Of a stretch of DNA of 37,512 bases, positions 8,133 to 16,001 are shown piece by piece. Every line of letters begins with the position of its first letter. Position 1 is the stretch's first letter. The notes beneath the pieces are model-generated. The model worked only from the letters and a program-made list of their open reading frames with translations, made no database searches and was not told the DNA's origin. The position numbers were made by a program, and so were the translations under genes. The DNA is from Pseudonocardia kujensis (GTDB lineage: Bacteria; Actinomycetota; Actinomycetes; Mycobacteriales; Pseudonocardiaceae), in contig NZ_JAJSOK010000070.1 in the NCBI RefSeq assembly GCF_021283305.1, positions 1 through 37,512 of the forward strand. Reading direction: 5' to 3'.

Positions 8133-9911
8133 TCAGGCCCTCCTGCTCGTGCCGGACCCGCTGCCGGCGGTCTCCCGCGGTGCCCGCCGCCGTTGCGCCC
8201 CGATCCTCGCGACGGTCCCGAGGCCGGACAGGGCCGGGCTGCCGAAGATCTTGGAGTTCGAGGCCAGCGCCACCAGCGGGTGCGTGACCAGGAAGACGAC
8301 GACCAGGTCCAGCACCGTCGACATGCCGAGGGTGAACGCGAAGCCCTTCACCTGGCCGACGGCGAGGATGTAGAGGACCGCGGCGGCCAGGAAGCTGACG
8401 GCGTCGGCCGTCAGGATCGTGCGCCGGGCGCGGACCCAGGCGCGCGGAACGGCGGAGCGGAACGACCGGCCCTCGCGGACCTCGTCCTTGAGCCGCTCGA
8501 AGAAGATCACGAAGGAGTCCGCGGTGATGCCGATGGCGACGATGAACCCGGCGACGCCCGCCAGGTCGAGGGTGAACCCGATCCAGCGCCCGAGCAGCAC
8601 CAGCACGGCGTACACGACCAGGCCGGAGAGGATCAGCGACAGGATCGTGAGCACGCCGAGCACGCGGTAGTAGAAGAGGCAGTAGACGAACACGAGCGCC
8701 AGGCCGATGGCGCCGGCGATCAGGCCGGCCTCCAGGGAGGCGAGCCCGAGCGTGGCCGACACGGTCTGCGCGTCGGACGCCTCGAACGAGAGGGGCAGCG
8801 AGCCGTACCGGAGGACACCGGCGAGGTCCTGCGCCTGCTGCTGGTTGAAGTTGCCGCTGACCTGGGTGTTCCCGTACAACGCACCCTGGATCGTCGGGGC
8901 CGAGACGACCTCGCCGTCGAGCACGAAGGCGGCCTGCTCGCCGATGTGCGCGGCCGTGTAGTCGCCCCAGGCCTTCGACCCGTCCGACTTGAAGCTCAGG
9001 TCGACGACGTACCCGACGCCCTGCTGGTTCTGCGAGGCCTGCGCCGACGCGATCTGGGTGCCCTCGACGACCGTGGGCCCGAGGATGTACTTGGCGGTCT
9101 TGTTCTGGTCGCAGGTCACCAGGGGCAGCGACGAGTCGTCGTAGCCCCGCAACGGATCCGGGGCGTTGCAGTCGAGCGCGAGGAGCGCCTGCTGCTGCGT
9201 GGCCGGGTCGGTGCTCTGCCGGGTGGCCTTGGCCGCGGCGATCGCGGCGGCCTTGGCCGGGTCCTGGTCGCCGCCCGGCGGCGGGGTCGGCTGCTGCTGC
9301 TGCGCGGGCGCGAGCGCGGTGCTGTACGAAACCGGGGCGACCGTGCCGTCGACGACCGGGGCGGCGGGACGGGTGGGGTCGCTGCCCAGGCTCTGCGGCT
9401 GCGTGCCGCCGCCGGACGGGGCCGGGGCGGTGCTCCCGCCCGCCGGCGGGGTGGCCCCGCCGGTGTCCTGCCCGGCCGGCGGGGCGGTGGCGCCGCCCTG
9501 CTGCCCGGCGGGCGGGGCGGCCGGGGTCGCGGCGATCGGCTGGCCGACGACCGGGCGGATTCGCAGCTGCGCGGTCTGGCCGAGCGAGCGGGCCTGCTCG
9601 CCCTGGTCACCGGGCACCGTGATGGTGAGGTTGTTCCCGTCGAGCACCACCTCGGCGCCGCTCACGCCCAGCCCGTTGACGCGCTGCTCGATGATCGACT
9701 GGGCCTGGATCAGCTGGTCGCGCGGCGGGACCTGCCCCGACTCGGTGCGCGCGGTCAGCGTGACCCGGGTGCCGCCCTGCAGGTCGATGCCCAGCTTCGG
9801 GGCGAAGGACCGGTCGCCGGTGAAGGCGACCAGTGCGTACAGCACCACGACGATGCCCGCGAACCCCGCGAGGTACCGCCAGGGGCGGATCCGCCCCGGG
9901 GTCGTTGCCAC
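8133..9911 (-). CDS. secD: protein translocase subunit SecD
   Basis: SecD is the large partner of SecF. The 592-residue protein begins with a transmembrane segment and LGIDLQGGTRVTLTAR, the family signature. The periplasmic P1 region is interrupted at about residues 140-250 by a Pro/Gly/Gln-rich insert (including AQQQQPTPPPGGDQDP), longer than in most SecD. The C-terminal channel portion has ASLEAGLIAGAIGLALVFVY and GITADSFVIFFERLKDEVREG. The start is GTG at 9909-9911. The 152 bases between yajC and secD hold no gene that I can see. Confidence 0.96.
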   Translation of the reverse strand: MATTPGRIRPWRYLAGFAGIVVVLYALVAFTGDRSFAPKLGIDLQGGTRVTLTARTESGQVPPRDQLIQAQSIIEQRVNGLGVSGAEVVLDGNNLTITVPGDQGEQARSLGQTAQLRIRPVVGQPIAATPAAPPAGQQGGATAPPAGQDTGGATPPAGGSTAPAPSGGGTQPQSLGSDPTRPAAPVVDGTVAPVSYSTALAPAQQQQPTPPPGGDQDPAKAAAIAAAKATRQSTDPATQQQALLALDCNAPDPLRGYDDSSLPLVTCDQNKTAKYILGPTVVEGTQIASAQASQNQQGVGYVVDLSFKSDGSKAWGDYTAAHIGEQAAFVLDGEVVSAPTIQGALYGNTQVSGNFNQQQAQDLAGVLRYGSLPLSFEASDAQTVSATLGLASLEAGLIAGAIGLALVFVYCLFYYRVLGVLTILSLILSGLVVYAVLVLLGRWIGFTLDLAGVAGFIVAIGITADSFVIFFERLKDEVREGRSFRSAVPRAWVRARRTILTADAVSFLAAAVLYILAVGQVKGFAFTLGMSTVLDLVVVFLVTHPLVALASNSKIFGSPALSGLGTVARIGAQRRRAPRETAGSGSGTSRRA

Positions 9912-10063
9912 TCTCTCTGCTCTCCTGGCGTCACGGTCCGGTCACGCGTCGGCGGACGGCCTGTCCGGACCCGTCCGCGGCGTGGCCGCGGCCCGGTGTT
10001 CCCGCACGATGCTGCACCATCCGGCGCAGCGGGCCGACGGCGGCCCCGCCGTGGGCGCTCCGG

Positions 10064-10495
10064 CTACTTCTTCTCGTCCGCGGTGGAGTCGGCCGGGGTG
10101 TCCGCGACCGTCCCGTTGGCGCTCGGCGTCCCGTTCGTGCTGGTGGCGCCGCCCGTCGGGAGCTCGCCGGTGGCCGGGGCGGCGGTCGCGCCCGGGGTCT
10201 CCTCGGGCTCGTCCCCGTGCTCGGCGTGGTCGTCCTGGGCGACCTTGTCGCGGACGGCCGCGCGCAGCCACGTGGTGACGACGCCGTCGGCGATCTCGAG
10301 GTCGATGGTGTCCTCGTAGGAGGCGTCGACGACCGTGCCGCGCAACCCGGACGTGGTGGTCACGACGTCGCCCTCGGTCAGCGCGCTCTGCATCGCCTGG
10401 GTCTGCGCCATCTGACGCTTCTGCTTGCGGCCCGACAGGAAGATCGGGATGAAGAGCAGCAGGATGAGGATCGGGAACAGCAGGCTCAGGTCCAT
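10064..10495 (-). CDS. yajC: preprotein translocase subunit YajC
   Basis: YajC is the small membrane partner of SecDF. The 143-residue protein has an N-terminal hydrophobic helix (LSLLFPILILLLFIPIFL), then SGRKQKRQMAQTQAMQSALTEGD, typical of the family. The conserved VVTTSGLRGTVVDA and IADGVVTTWLRAAVRD follow. The tail beyond residue about 95 is Thr/Gly/Ala-rich and acidic with no domain. The start is ATG at 10493-10495. It is the first gene of the yajC-secD-secF-apt group. Confidence 0.93.
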   Translation of the reverse strand: MDLSLLFPILILLLFIPIFLSGRKQKRQMAQTQAMQSALTEGDVVTTTSGLRGTVVDASYEDTIDLEIADGVVTTWLRAAVRDKVAQDDHAEHGDEPEETPGATAAPATGELPTGGATSTNGTPSANGTVADTPADSTADEKK

Positions 10496-10585
10496 GATGT
10501 CGTGTATCTCCGTTTCTCGGGCAGGTCGGACGGCCGAGTCTGCCAGTCGGGTCCGACACCCGGTCGGTCGACCCGGCGTCGTGAC

Positions 10586-10617
10586 GGCCCCGCGACGTGC
10601 GGTTTCGGCGCGGGGCC
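10586..10617 (-). terminator. possible terminator after ruvB
   Basis: GGCCCCGCG (10586-10594) pairs with CGCGGGGCC (10609-10617) around a 14-base loop, about 50 bases past the ruvB stop. There is no obvious U-run. The 170-base gap (10496-10665) must also hold the yajC promoter, which I cannot pinpoint. Confidence 0.35.
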
Positions 10618-10665
10618 CGCCGAGTGTGCCCCCCGGAACCGCTCCGCCCCCGATCGAGATCGCGT

Positions 10666-11721
10666 TCAGAACAGCGCCGGCGGCACCTCGCCGCCGGACT
10701 CCGGCGGCCGCAGGCCGAGATGGCTCCAGGCCGCGGGCGTGGCGACACGACCCCGCGGCGTCCGGGCCAGCATCCCGGCCCGCACCAGGTAGGGCTCGCA
10801 GACCTCCTCGACGGTACCGGGTTCCTCGCCCACCGCCACTGCCAGCGTCGACACTCCCACCGGGCCTCCCCCGAACGTCCGTACGAGGGCGCTCAGCACG
10901 GCGCGGTCGAGCCGGTCGAGGCCGAGCTCGTCGACGTCGTAGACCGCCAGCGCGTCCCGGGCCACGGACCGGGTGACGGCCCCGTCGGCACGGACCTCGG
11001 CGAAGTCCCGGACCCGGCGCAGCAGGCGGTTGGCGATGCGGGGCGTGCCGCGGGAGCGCCGGGCGATCTCGACCGCGCCGTCGGGCCGGAGGTCGACGTC
11101 GAGGATCTGGGCCGCGCGGCGCACCACGAGCTCCAGCTCCTCGGGCTCGTAGAACTCCATGTGCGCGGTGAAGCCGAAGCGGTCCCGCAGCGGGCCGGTG
11201 AGCGAGCCGGCCCGGGTCGTGGCTCCGACCAGCGTGAACGGCGCGATGTCCAGCGGGATGGAGGTGGCGCCCGGGCCCTTGCCGACCACGACGTCGACCC
11301 GGAAGTCCTCCATCGCGAGATAGAGCATCTCCTCGGCGGGGCGGGCGATCCGGTGGATCTCGTCGATGAACAGCACGTCGCCGGGGACCAGGTTCGACAG
11401 CATGGCAGCGAGGTCGCCGGCGCGCTCCAGCGCAGGCCCGCTCGTCAGCCGGATCGCGGCGCCCATTTCGGCCGCGACGATCATCGACAGGCTCGTCTTG
11501 CCCAACCCGGGCGGGCCGGAGAGCAGGATGTGGTCGGGCGGGTCGCCGCGCCGGCGAGCGCCCTCGAGCACCAGCTCCAGCTGCTCGCGGACCCGGGCCT
11601 GCCCGATGAACTCGCTGAGCCGGCGCGGGCGCAGCGAGTTCTCGACGTCGAGGTCCTCCGGAACGGCCTCGGCGGCGACCTCCCGCAGGTCTGGCTCGTA
11701 CTCGGTCACCGGCTCGGTCAC
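10666..11721 (-). CDS. ruvB: Holliday junction branch migration ATPase RuvB
   Basis: RuvB is the hexameric AAA+ motor that drives branch migration with RuvA. The 351-residue protein shows RPRRLSEFIGQARVREQL, Walker A GPPGLGKTS, Walker B VLFIDEIHR, sensor-type VGATTRAGSL and the arginine-finger region PLRDRFGF. The C-terminal winged-helix domain has TPRGRVATPAAWSHLGL. The start is GTG at 11719-11721, overlapping the ruvA stop as GTGA. It should be co-expressed with ruvA under the LexA box upstream. Confidence 0.97.
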   Translation of the reverse strand: MTEPVTEYEPDLREVAAEAVPEDLDVENSLRPRRLSEFIGQARVREQLELVLEGARRRGDPPDHILLSGPPGLGKTSLSMIVAAEMGAAIRLTSGPALERAGDLAAMLSNLVPGDVLFIDEIHRIARPAEEMLYLAMEDFRVDVVVGKGPGATSIPLDIAPFTLVGATTRAGSLTGPLRDRFGFTAHMEFYEPEELELVVRRAAQILDVDLRPDGAVEIARRSRGTPRIANRLLRRVRDFAEVRADGAVTRSVARDALAVYDVDELGLDRLDRAVLSALVRTFGGGPVGVSTLAVAVGEEPGTVEEVCEPYLVRAGMLARTPRGRVATPAAWSHLGLRPPESGGEVPPALF

Positions 11722-12335
11722 GTGCTCCGGCCCAGGCTCGCCAGGGCCGCCCGGAGCAGCTGCGACGCCTCGGCCTCGGGCTTGTCGGCGAGCACGGCGT
11801 CGACCGCCTGCTCGGCGGGCTTGAGCGTGAAGCCGAGGCCGACGAGGGCCTCGACGACCTGCTCGCGGACGGGCGAGGCGCCGTTGCCTGCCGCCGCCGG
11901 GACGGGGGCGCCCGCCACGGGCGCCGCCGACGGCGCGACGACCACCTTGTCCCGCAGCTCCACCACCAGCCGCTCCGCGCTCTTCTTGCCCACGCCCGGG
12001 ATCCGGGTGAGCGTGGCCAGGTCGCCGTCGTGCAGGGCGCGGCGCAGCACCTCCGGCTCCAGCACGGCGATCGTGGCGAGCGCGAGCCGCGGCCCGATGC
12101 CGCTCACCGTCTGGAGCAGCAGGAACAGCTCCCGCTCGTCCGCGTCGGCGAAGCCGAACAGCGTCAGCGACTCCTCGCGCACGATCAGCGTGGTGGACAG
12201 TCGGGCCTCGGTGCCTCGCCGCAGACCCGCCAGCGTGGCCGGGGTGCAGAACACCGCCAGCCCGACGCCGCCGACCTCGACCACGGCGTGGTCCAACCCG
12301 ATCTCCAGCACGGGCCCGCGCACGGACGCGATCAC
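11718..12335 (-). CDS. ruvA: Holliday junction branch migration protein RuvA
   Basis: RuvA binds four-way junctions and loads RuvB. The 205-residue protein begins IASVRGPVLEIGLDHAVVEVGGVG (OB-fold domain I). It then has the two helix-hairpin-helix motifs, VSGIGPRLALA and IPGVGKKSAERLVVEL, and a short C-terminal RuvB-interaction domain (ALVGLGFTLKPAEQAVDAV). The start is GTG at 12333-12335 with GGGAG about 4 bases upstream. A LexA-type palindrome ends 18 bases before the start codon. Confidence 0.97.
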   Translation of the reverse strand: MIASVRGPVLEIGLDHAVVEVGGVGLAVFCTPATLAGLRRGTEARLSTTLIVREESLTLFGFADADERELFLLLQTVSGIGPRLALATIAVLEPEVLRRALHDGDLATLTRIPGVGKKSAERLVVELRDKVVVAPSAAPVAGAPVPAAAGNGASPVREQVVEALVGLGFTLKPAEQAVDAVLADKPEAEASQLLRAALASLGRST

Positions 12336-12352
12336 GGCACTCCCTCGCTCCT

Positions 12353-12368
12353 GCGAACAGTCGTTCGA
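12353..12368 (-). promoter_or_regulatory. LexA/SOS box upstream of ruvAB
   Basis: Read leftward the site is TCGAACGACTGTTCGC. It contains the palindrome CGAAC-N4-GTTCG and closely matches the mycobacterial/actinobacterial SOS box TCGAACRNRTGTTCGA. It differs at only two specified positions. It lies 18 bases upstream of the ruvA start, where LexA would block transcription. Damage-induced expression of ruvAB is therefore expected. Confidence 0.85.
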
Positions 12369-12453
12369 GGCCGAAGGCTACCGGGACCCGCCGTCACCCC
12401 CACCCGCTCCCCCGCCCCTCGGCGTGTCCCCCCGCGAGCCGCGCCGTGGGCCC

Positions 12454-12576
12454 CGCGAGTCGGGAGATCCGGCACCGCGAGTCGGGAGATCCGGCACCGC
12501 GAGTCGGGAGATCCGGCACCGCGAGTCGGGAGATCCGGCACCGCGAGTCGGGAGATCCGGCACCGCGAGTCGGGAG
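12454..12576 (+). repeat. 22-bp tandem array 1 (ruvA/ruvC gap)
   Basis: Five identical 22-bp units start at 12454, 12476, 12498, 12520 and 12542. A sixth, partial unit begins at 12564. Each unit is core (C)GCGAGTCGGGAG, then ATCC, then GGCAC. The array fills the middle of the 320-base gap between ruvC and ruvA. Nothing suggests it is coding. It belongs to the same family as the arrays at 15151 and 35072. Confidence 0.95.
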
Positions 12577-12655
12577 TTTCAGGTGACCGAGTCGCACCTC
12601 TCGGGTGTCTCCGGAGATCGCGCACTCGGACGCGCGGACGTGCCGAGCCGCGAGG

Positions 12656-13270
12656 TCAGCGGCGCGGTCGAGCCGACTCGGCGAGCCGCTGCCGCTCGAG
12701 CTGGCGTCGGCGCTCCTTCTGCGCCGCGGCCAGGCGGGCCTTGTGCGCCTTGGCGATCTCGGCGGCGCGCCGCTCCGCCTCCGCCATCCGCGTCATCATC
12801 GGGGCGCGCCAGCAGTGGCAGATCGCGAGGGCGAGCGCGTCGGCGGCGTCGGCGGGCCGGGGCGCCTCGGCCAGCCCGAGCACCCGCGTGACCATGGTGG
12901 TGACCTGCGCCTTGTCCGCGCGGCCAGCCCCGGTGACGGCGGCTTTCACCTCGCTCGGGGTGTGGAAGGCGACCGGCAGCCCGGCCCGGGCGGCGACCAG
13001 CGCGACGACCCCACTGGCCTGCGCGGTCCCCATCACGGTTCGCACGTTGTGCTGGCTGAACACCCGCTCGACGGCCACGACGTCGGGCCGGTGCCGGGCG
13101 ATCCAGCGCTCCACCTCGTCGGCGACCACCAGCAGCCGCCGGTCCACCGGCAGGTCGACGTCGCTGCGCACCACGCCGACGTCGACACACGCCACCTGCC
13201 GCCCGCCGTCTCCGTCGACCACGCCGAGGCCGCACCGGGTCAGCCCCGGGTCGACTCCGAGCACCCGCAC
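12656..13270 (-). CDS. ruvC: crossover junction endodeoxyribonuclease RuvC
   Basis: RuvC resolves Holliday junctions by paired nicking. The 204-residue protein starts VRVLGVDPGLTRCGLGVVDG, carrying the first catalytic Asp (VDPG). The second acidic site is VVAVERVFSQHN, and the C-terminal acidic pair is RPADAADALALAICH. After about residue 160 there is a basic, charged extension (MAEAERRAAEIAKAHKARLA, then AAQKERRRQLERQR) longer than in E. coli. The start is GTG at 13268-13270 with GGGGAG about 6 bases upstream. It is separated from ruvA by array 1, so ruvAB probably has its own promoter. Confidence 0.96.
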   Translation of the reverse strand: MRVLGVDPGLTRCGLGVVDGDGGRQVACVDVGVVRSDVDLPVDRRLLVVADEVERWIARHRPDVVAVERVFSQHNVRTVMGTAQASGVVALVAARAGLPVAFHTPSEVKAAVTGAGRADKAQVTTMVTRVLGLAEAPRPADAADALALAICHCWRAPMMTRMAEAERRAAEIAKAHKARLAAAQKERRRQLERQRLAESARPRR

Positions 13271-13354
13271 GCGCGCTCCCCTCACCGGTCCGCGCCGCAC
13301 GCTACCGGCGCGGCGCCCGACCCCCACGCCCGGCGCGCCGCCCGCCTGCGAGAT

Positions 13355-13398
13355 GAGCACCACGGTCGTCGGACCATGATCGAACAGCCGTGGTGCTC
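13355..13398. promoter_or_regulatory. 11-bp inverted repeat between ruvC and the MOSC gene
   Basis: GAGCACCACGG (13355-13365) and CCGTGGTGCTC (13388-13398) are perfect reverse complements around a 22-base loop. The loop contains TCGAAC, half of a LexA site. The element sits in the 195-base gap between two divergent genes, so it could be an operator or a leader hairpin. No partner factor is identified. Confidence 0.5.
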
Positions 13399-13465
13399 GT
13401 CCGAGCCGCCGAACCTCGGGCCTGCCCGGGTCCGCAGGCATCATCGGGGTGTGCAGGAGAGCGCG

Positions 13466-14029
13466 GTGGGAGACACGACCGGCGCGGAGGTGCGGATCGC
13501 CGTCGAGATCGTCGAGCTGGTCGCCTCTCCGGTCCACGCCTTCGAGGGGCGGCCGGCCGACGGTCCACGGCCCGACCCCGAGGGTCCCCGGCGGGACCGG
13601 ATCGAGGTGCGGGCGGGGCTCGGCGTCGTCGGCGACCGGTACTTCAACCACCCGGCACACCGGCGCGCAGCCGTGACCCTGCTGTCGGCAGAGGCGCTCG
13701 ACGCCGTGGCGACCGAGGTCGGCACACCACCCTTCGACCCCGTCCTGACGCGGCGCACCGTCGTCCTGCGCGGAGCCGCGATGGACGCCCTGGCCGGGAC
13801 CGGGGCCGAGTTCGCCCTCGACTCCGGCGACGGTCCCGTCCGGCTCCGCGCGCACCGCGCCGCACACCCCTGCCGCTGGATGGACGTCGTGCTCGCGCCC
13901 GGCGCCTTCAAGGCCCTCCGCGGGCGCGGCGGCGTGCGGTGCGAGCCCCTCTCCGACGGCGTGCTCCGCCGCGGAGCCGCCGCGCTCACCCTGCCGGCCG
14001 TGCTGGCCGACGCCGTCGTCCGGCACTGA
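13466..14029 (+). CDS. MOSC-domain protein
   Basis: The 187-residue reading frame resembles single-domain MOSC proteins (molybdenum cofactor sulfurase C-terminal family). Features are VELVASPVHAFEGRP at the N terminus, then RIEVRAGLGVVGDRYF, AVTLLSAEALDAV and LTRRTVVLRG. Near the C terminus are HPCRWMDVVL and KALRGRGGVRCEPLSDGVLRRG. Such proteins are thought to handle sulfur or molybdenum cofactor chemistry, but the substrate is unknown. I chose GTG at 13466 because AGGAGA lies 7 bases before it; GTG codons at 13451 and 13490 are alternatives. It is followed 83 bases later by an alcohol dehydrogenase. Confidence 0.75.
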   Translation: MGDTTGAEVRIAVEIVELVASPVHAFEGRPADGPRPDPEGPRRDRIEVRAGLGVVGDRYFNHPAHRRAAVTLLSAEALDAVATEVGTPPFDPVLTRRTVVLRGAAMDALAGTGAEFALDSGDGPVRLRAHRAAHPCRWMDVVLAPGAFKALRGRGGVRCEPLSDGVLRRGAAALTLPAVLADAVVRH

Positions 14030-14068
14030 GAGTCGAGTACGCCGAACTGCGTACTACCGCGACCCGCC

Positions 14069-14097
14069 GTCGAGTGTGACGCTCATCACTACTCGAC
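14069..14097 (+). promoter_or_regulatory. leader hairpin/operator before the alcohol dehydrogenase
   Basis: GTCGAGT and ACTCGAC (7 bp) enclose GTGA...TCAC, giving a near-perfect hairpin that ends 15 bases before the ATG and just before the ribosome-binding site GGGAGG. A further copy of GTCGAGTA occurs at 14032-14039. It may be a repressor operator or a translational control structure. Confidence 0.4.
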
Positions 14098-14112
14098 GTC
14101 AGGGAGGTCCCG

Positions 14113-15141
14113 ATGCGGGCCGTGCGGCTGCACTCCTACGACAAGCCACCCCAGCTCGACCAGGTGCCGGAGTCGGAGGTGAGCGCCCCGCACGACGTGC
14201 TGGTGCGAATCTCGGGCGCCGGGCTCTGCCGGACCGACCTGCACATCCGCGACGGCTGGTTCGCCCCGGCCGTACCGGTGGACCTGCCGCTCACCCTCGG
14301 CCACGAGAACACCGGTGTGGTCGAGGCGGTCGGGCCGGAGGTGCGGGCGGTCGCGCCGGGCGACCCCGTGATCTGTCACCCCCAGCAGAGCTGCGGAACC
14401 TGCGCGGCCTGCCGCACCGGCGACGACATGCGCTGCGCCCGCGGCCTCTCCTTCACCGGCCTGAACCGGGCCGGAGGGTTCGCGGACCTGCTGCTCACCA
14501 GCGAGCGCGGCGTGCTCCCGCTGCCCGCGGGCCTCGACCCCGTCGACCTCGCCCCGCACGCCGACGCCGGACTCACCGCGATGCACGTCACCCGCAAGGC
14601 CGTGCCCCTGCTCGGTCCCGGGACCGTCGTGGCCGTCGTGGGCGTCGGCGGGCTCGGCCACATCGGCATCCAGTGCCTGCGGGCACTCACGGCCGCCACG
14701 GTCGTCGCGGTCGACCCCGACCCCGAGGCCCGGTCCCTGGCCGCCGCGTCCGGCGCGCACCACGTCCTGCCGGTCGACGGCACCGAGGTCGACGCCGTCC
14801 GCGACCTCACCGACAGGGCCGGCGCCCACGCCGTGATCGACTTCGTGGGCGAGGGCGACGCCGTGGGTACCGCGCTGGCGATGGTGCGACCTCGGGGCAC
14901 GTACTTCGTCGTCGGCTACGGCGGCGAGCTCCGGGTGCCGACGTTCGCGCTGGTCCTGCCCGAGATCAGCGTGGTCGGCAACGCCGTCGGCACGTTCGAC
15001 GACCTGCGCGAGCTCGTCGCGTTGGCGGCGGCCGGTGGGGTGACGGTGCGGACCCGCCGCTACCCGCTCGACGCCTTCGCCGACGCGTTCGCCGACCTCG
15101 AGCACGGCCGGATGCACGGGCGCGGCGTGCTAGTGCCCTGA
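14113..15141 (+). CDS. zinc-dependent alcohol dehydrogenase (MDR family)
   Basis: This 342-residue protein is a medium-chain NAD(P)-dependent alcohol dehydrogenase. Catalytic zinc ligands are in GAGLCRTDLHIRDG (Cys, about residue 38) and LTLGHENTG (His-Glu). The structural zinc-like cysteines are in CGTCAACRTGDDMRC. The Rossmann nucleotide motif is VGVGGLGHIGIQCL at about residue 180, followed by VVAVDPDPEA, an acid that favours NAD over NADP. The alcohol substrate is not known. The start is ATG with GGGAGG 7 bases upstream. Array 2 of the 22-bp repeat begins 10 bases after its stop codon. Confidence 0.92.
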   Translation: MRAVRLHSYDKPPQLDQVPESEVSAPHDVLVRISGAGLCRTDLHIRDGWFAPAVPVDLPLTLGHENTGVVEAVGPEVRAVAPGDPVICHPQQSCGTCAACRTGDDMRCARGLSFTGLNRAGGFADLLLTSERGVLPLPAGLDPVDLAPHADAGLTAMHVTRKAVPLLGPGTVVAVVGVGGLGHIGIQCLRALTAATVVAVDPDPEARSLAAASGAHHVLPVDGTEVDAVRDLTDRAGAHAVIDFVGEGDAVGTALAMVRPRGTYFVVGYGGELRVPTFALVLPEISVVGNAVGTFDDLRELVALAAAGGVTVRTRRYPLDAFADAFADLEHGRMHGRGVLVP

Positions 15142-15150
15142 CGGCGCTGC

Positions 15151-15245
15151 GACTCGCGCCGCAGGAACTCCCGACTCGCGCTACAGGAACTCCCGACTCG
15201 CGCCGCAGGAACTCCCGACTCGCGCTACAGGAACTCCCGACTCGC
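15151..15245 (-). repeat. 22-bp tandem array 2 (alcohol dehydrogenase/P-loop gene gap)
   Basis: Four exact copies of CTCCCGACTCGC (reverse of GCGAGTCGGGAG) lie at 15168, 15190, 15212 and 15234, with a degenerate copy at the left end. The 10-base intervals alternate between GCCGCAGGAA and GCTACAGGAA, making a 44-bp higher-order repeat. It fills the gap between two convergent genes. Confidence 0.95.
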
Positions 15246-15270
15246 GGAAGGCCACGGCGCGGCTTGCGGG

Positions 15271-15897
15271 TCAGGCGCTCTCCGGCTCCGAGCGCTCGAC
15301 CGGGTGGGCGGCCCCGGAGACGGGGGCGGCCCCGGGGGTGAGGGCGGCGACGGGGCCGACGAGCCAGCGCTGCACGTCGCGGCGCGAACGCAGCCGCACG
15401 ACGGGCAGCTCGGGCCTGCGCTCCCGCGCCTGCCCGACCCGGACGGCGGTCTCGGCGTGGGTGCGCCACGCCCATCGGACGATGTGGTCCGGGTCGGTGA
15501 GGAAGCTGCGGAAGGGCGGCTCGACGTTGCCGTTCCACAGTTCCTGGCGGCGGAGCCGCCGCACGACGGTCCGCGGCACGATCTGCCGCATCACGGCCGG
15601 GCGCGGCAGGTCGAGCCACACCAGCAGCTCCGCCCGCGGCAGCACCAGCGGCCGGGCCACGGAGTAGCCGTACTCGGTGATCCACTCCTCACCGGCCGCC
15701 ACCGCGGCGACGTCGGCGGCGAACTCGGGCCGCGGCACCCAGTCCGGCCCGTGGAACAGCCCGTCGAGCTCGGTGTAGGGCAGGCCCAGCCGGGCCTCGA
15801 GGGCGCGGCCGAGGGTCGACTTGCCGGAGCCGGAACAGCCGGTGAGGAGGATGCGACGGGGCCGCACGGGCAGCGGGTCCGAGGGGCCGAGCAGCAC
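15271..15897 (-). CDS. P-loop NTPase, adenylate-kinase/FlaR-like
   Basis: The protein (208 residues from this start) opens with RRILLTGCSGSGKSTLGRALEAR, a clear Walker A. LPYTELDGLFHGPDW and FAADVAAVAAGEEWITEYGY follow. The DxxxxGPxW segment matches the small kinase-like proteins annotated as adenylate kinase or topology modulation protein FlaR. LLVWLDLPRPAVMRQI looks like the Walker B strand, and RTVVRRLRRQELWNGN resembles a lid. The true substrate is unknown. GTG at 15895-15897 has AGGA 7 bases upstream; an in-frame GTG at 15931-15933 would add 12 residues. The C terminus ends in a Pro/Ala-rich tail next to array 2. Confidence 0.75.
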   Translation of the reverse strand: MLLGPSDPLPVRPRRILLTGCSGSGKSTLGRALEARLGLPYTELDGLFHGPDWVPRPEFAADVAAVAAGEEWITEYGYSVARPLVLPRAELLVWLDLPRPAVMRQIVPRTVVRRLRRQELWNGNVEPPFRSFLTDPDHIVRWAWRTHAETAVRVGQARERRPELPVVRLRSRRDVQRWLVGPVAALTPGAAPVSGAAHPVERSEPESA

Positions 15898-16001
15898 CGG
15901 ACCATCCTGCTGGGCCCTGCGCGGCCCCGTCACCCCGGTTTCTCGTGAGCCCGGCGCCGACGGCCCTGCGGCAGCGCACGGCGCCGCTCCGGACGCCGGA
16001 C

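Noticed and set aside
12454..12576. CRISPR-like array
   Set aside because: The whole 22-bp unit, including the interval, is repeated, so there are no unique spacers. The period is too short, and no cas genes are present.
12332..12625. Small minus-strand proteins (61-97 residues) with PDLPTRGAGSPDSRCR-type repeats
   Set aside because: These are only translations of the 22-bp array. Repeats occur in all frames and there is no ribosome-binding site.
13388..13450. Second SOS box upstream of ruvC
   Set aside because: Only the half-site TCGAAC is present. The matching GTTCGA half is not recognisable.
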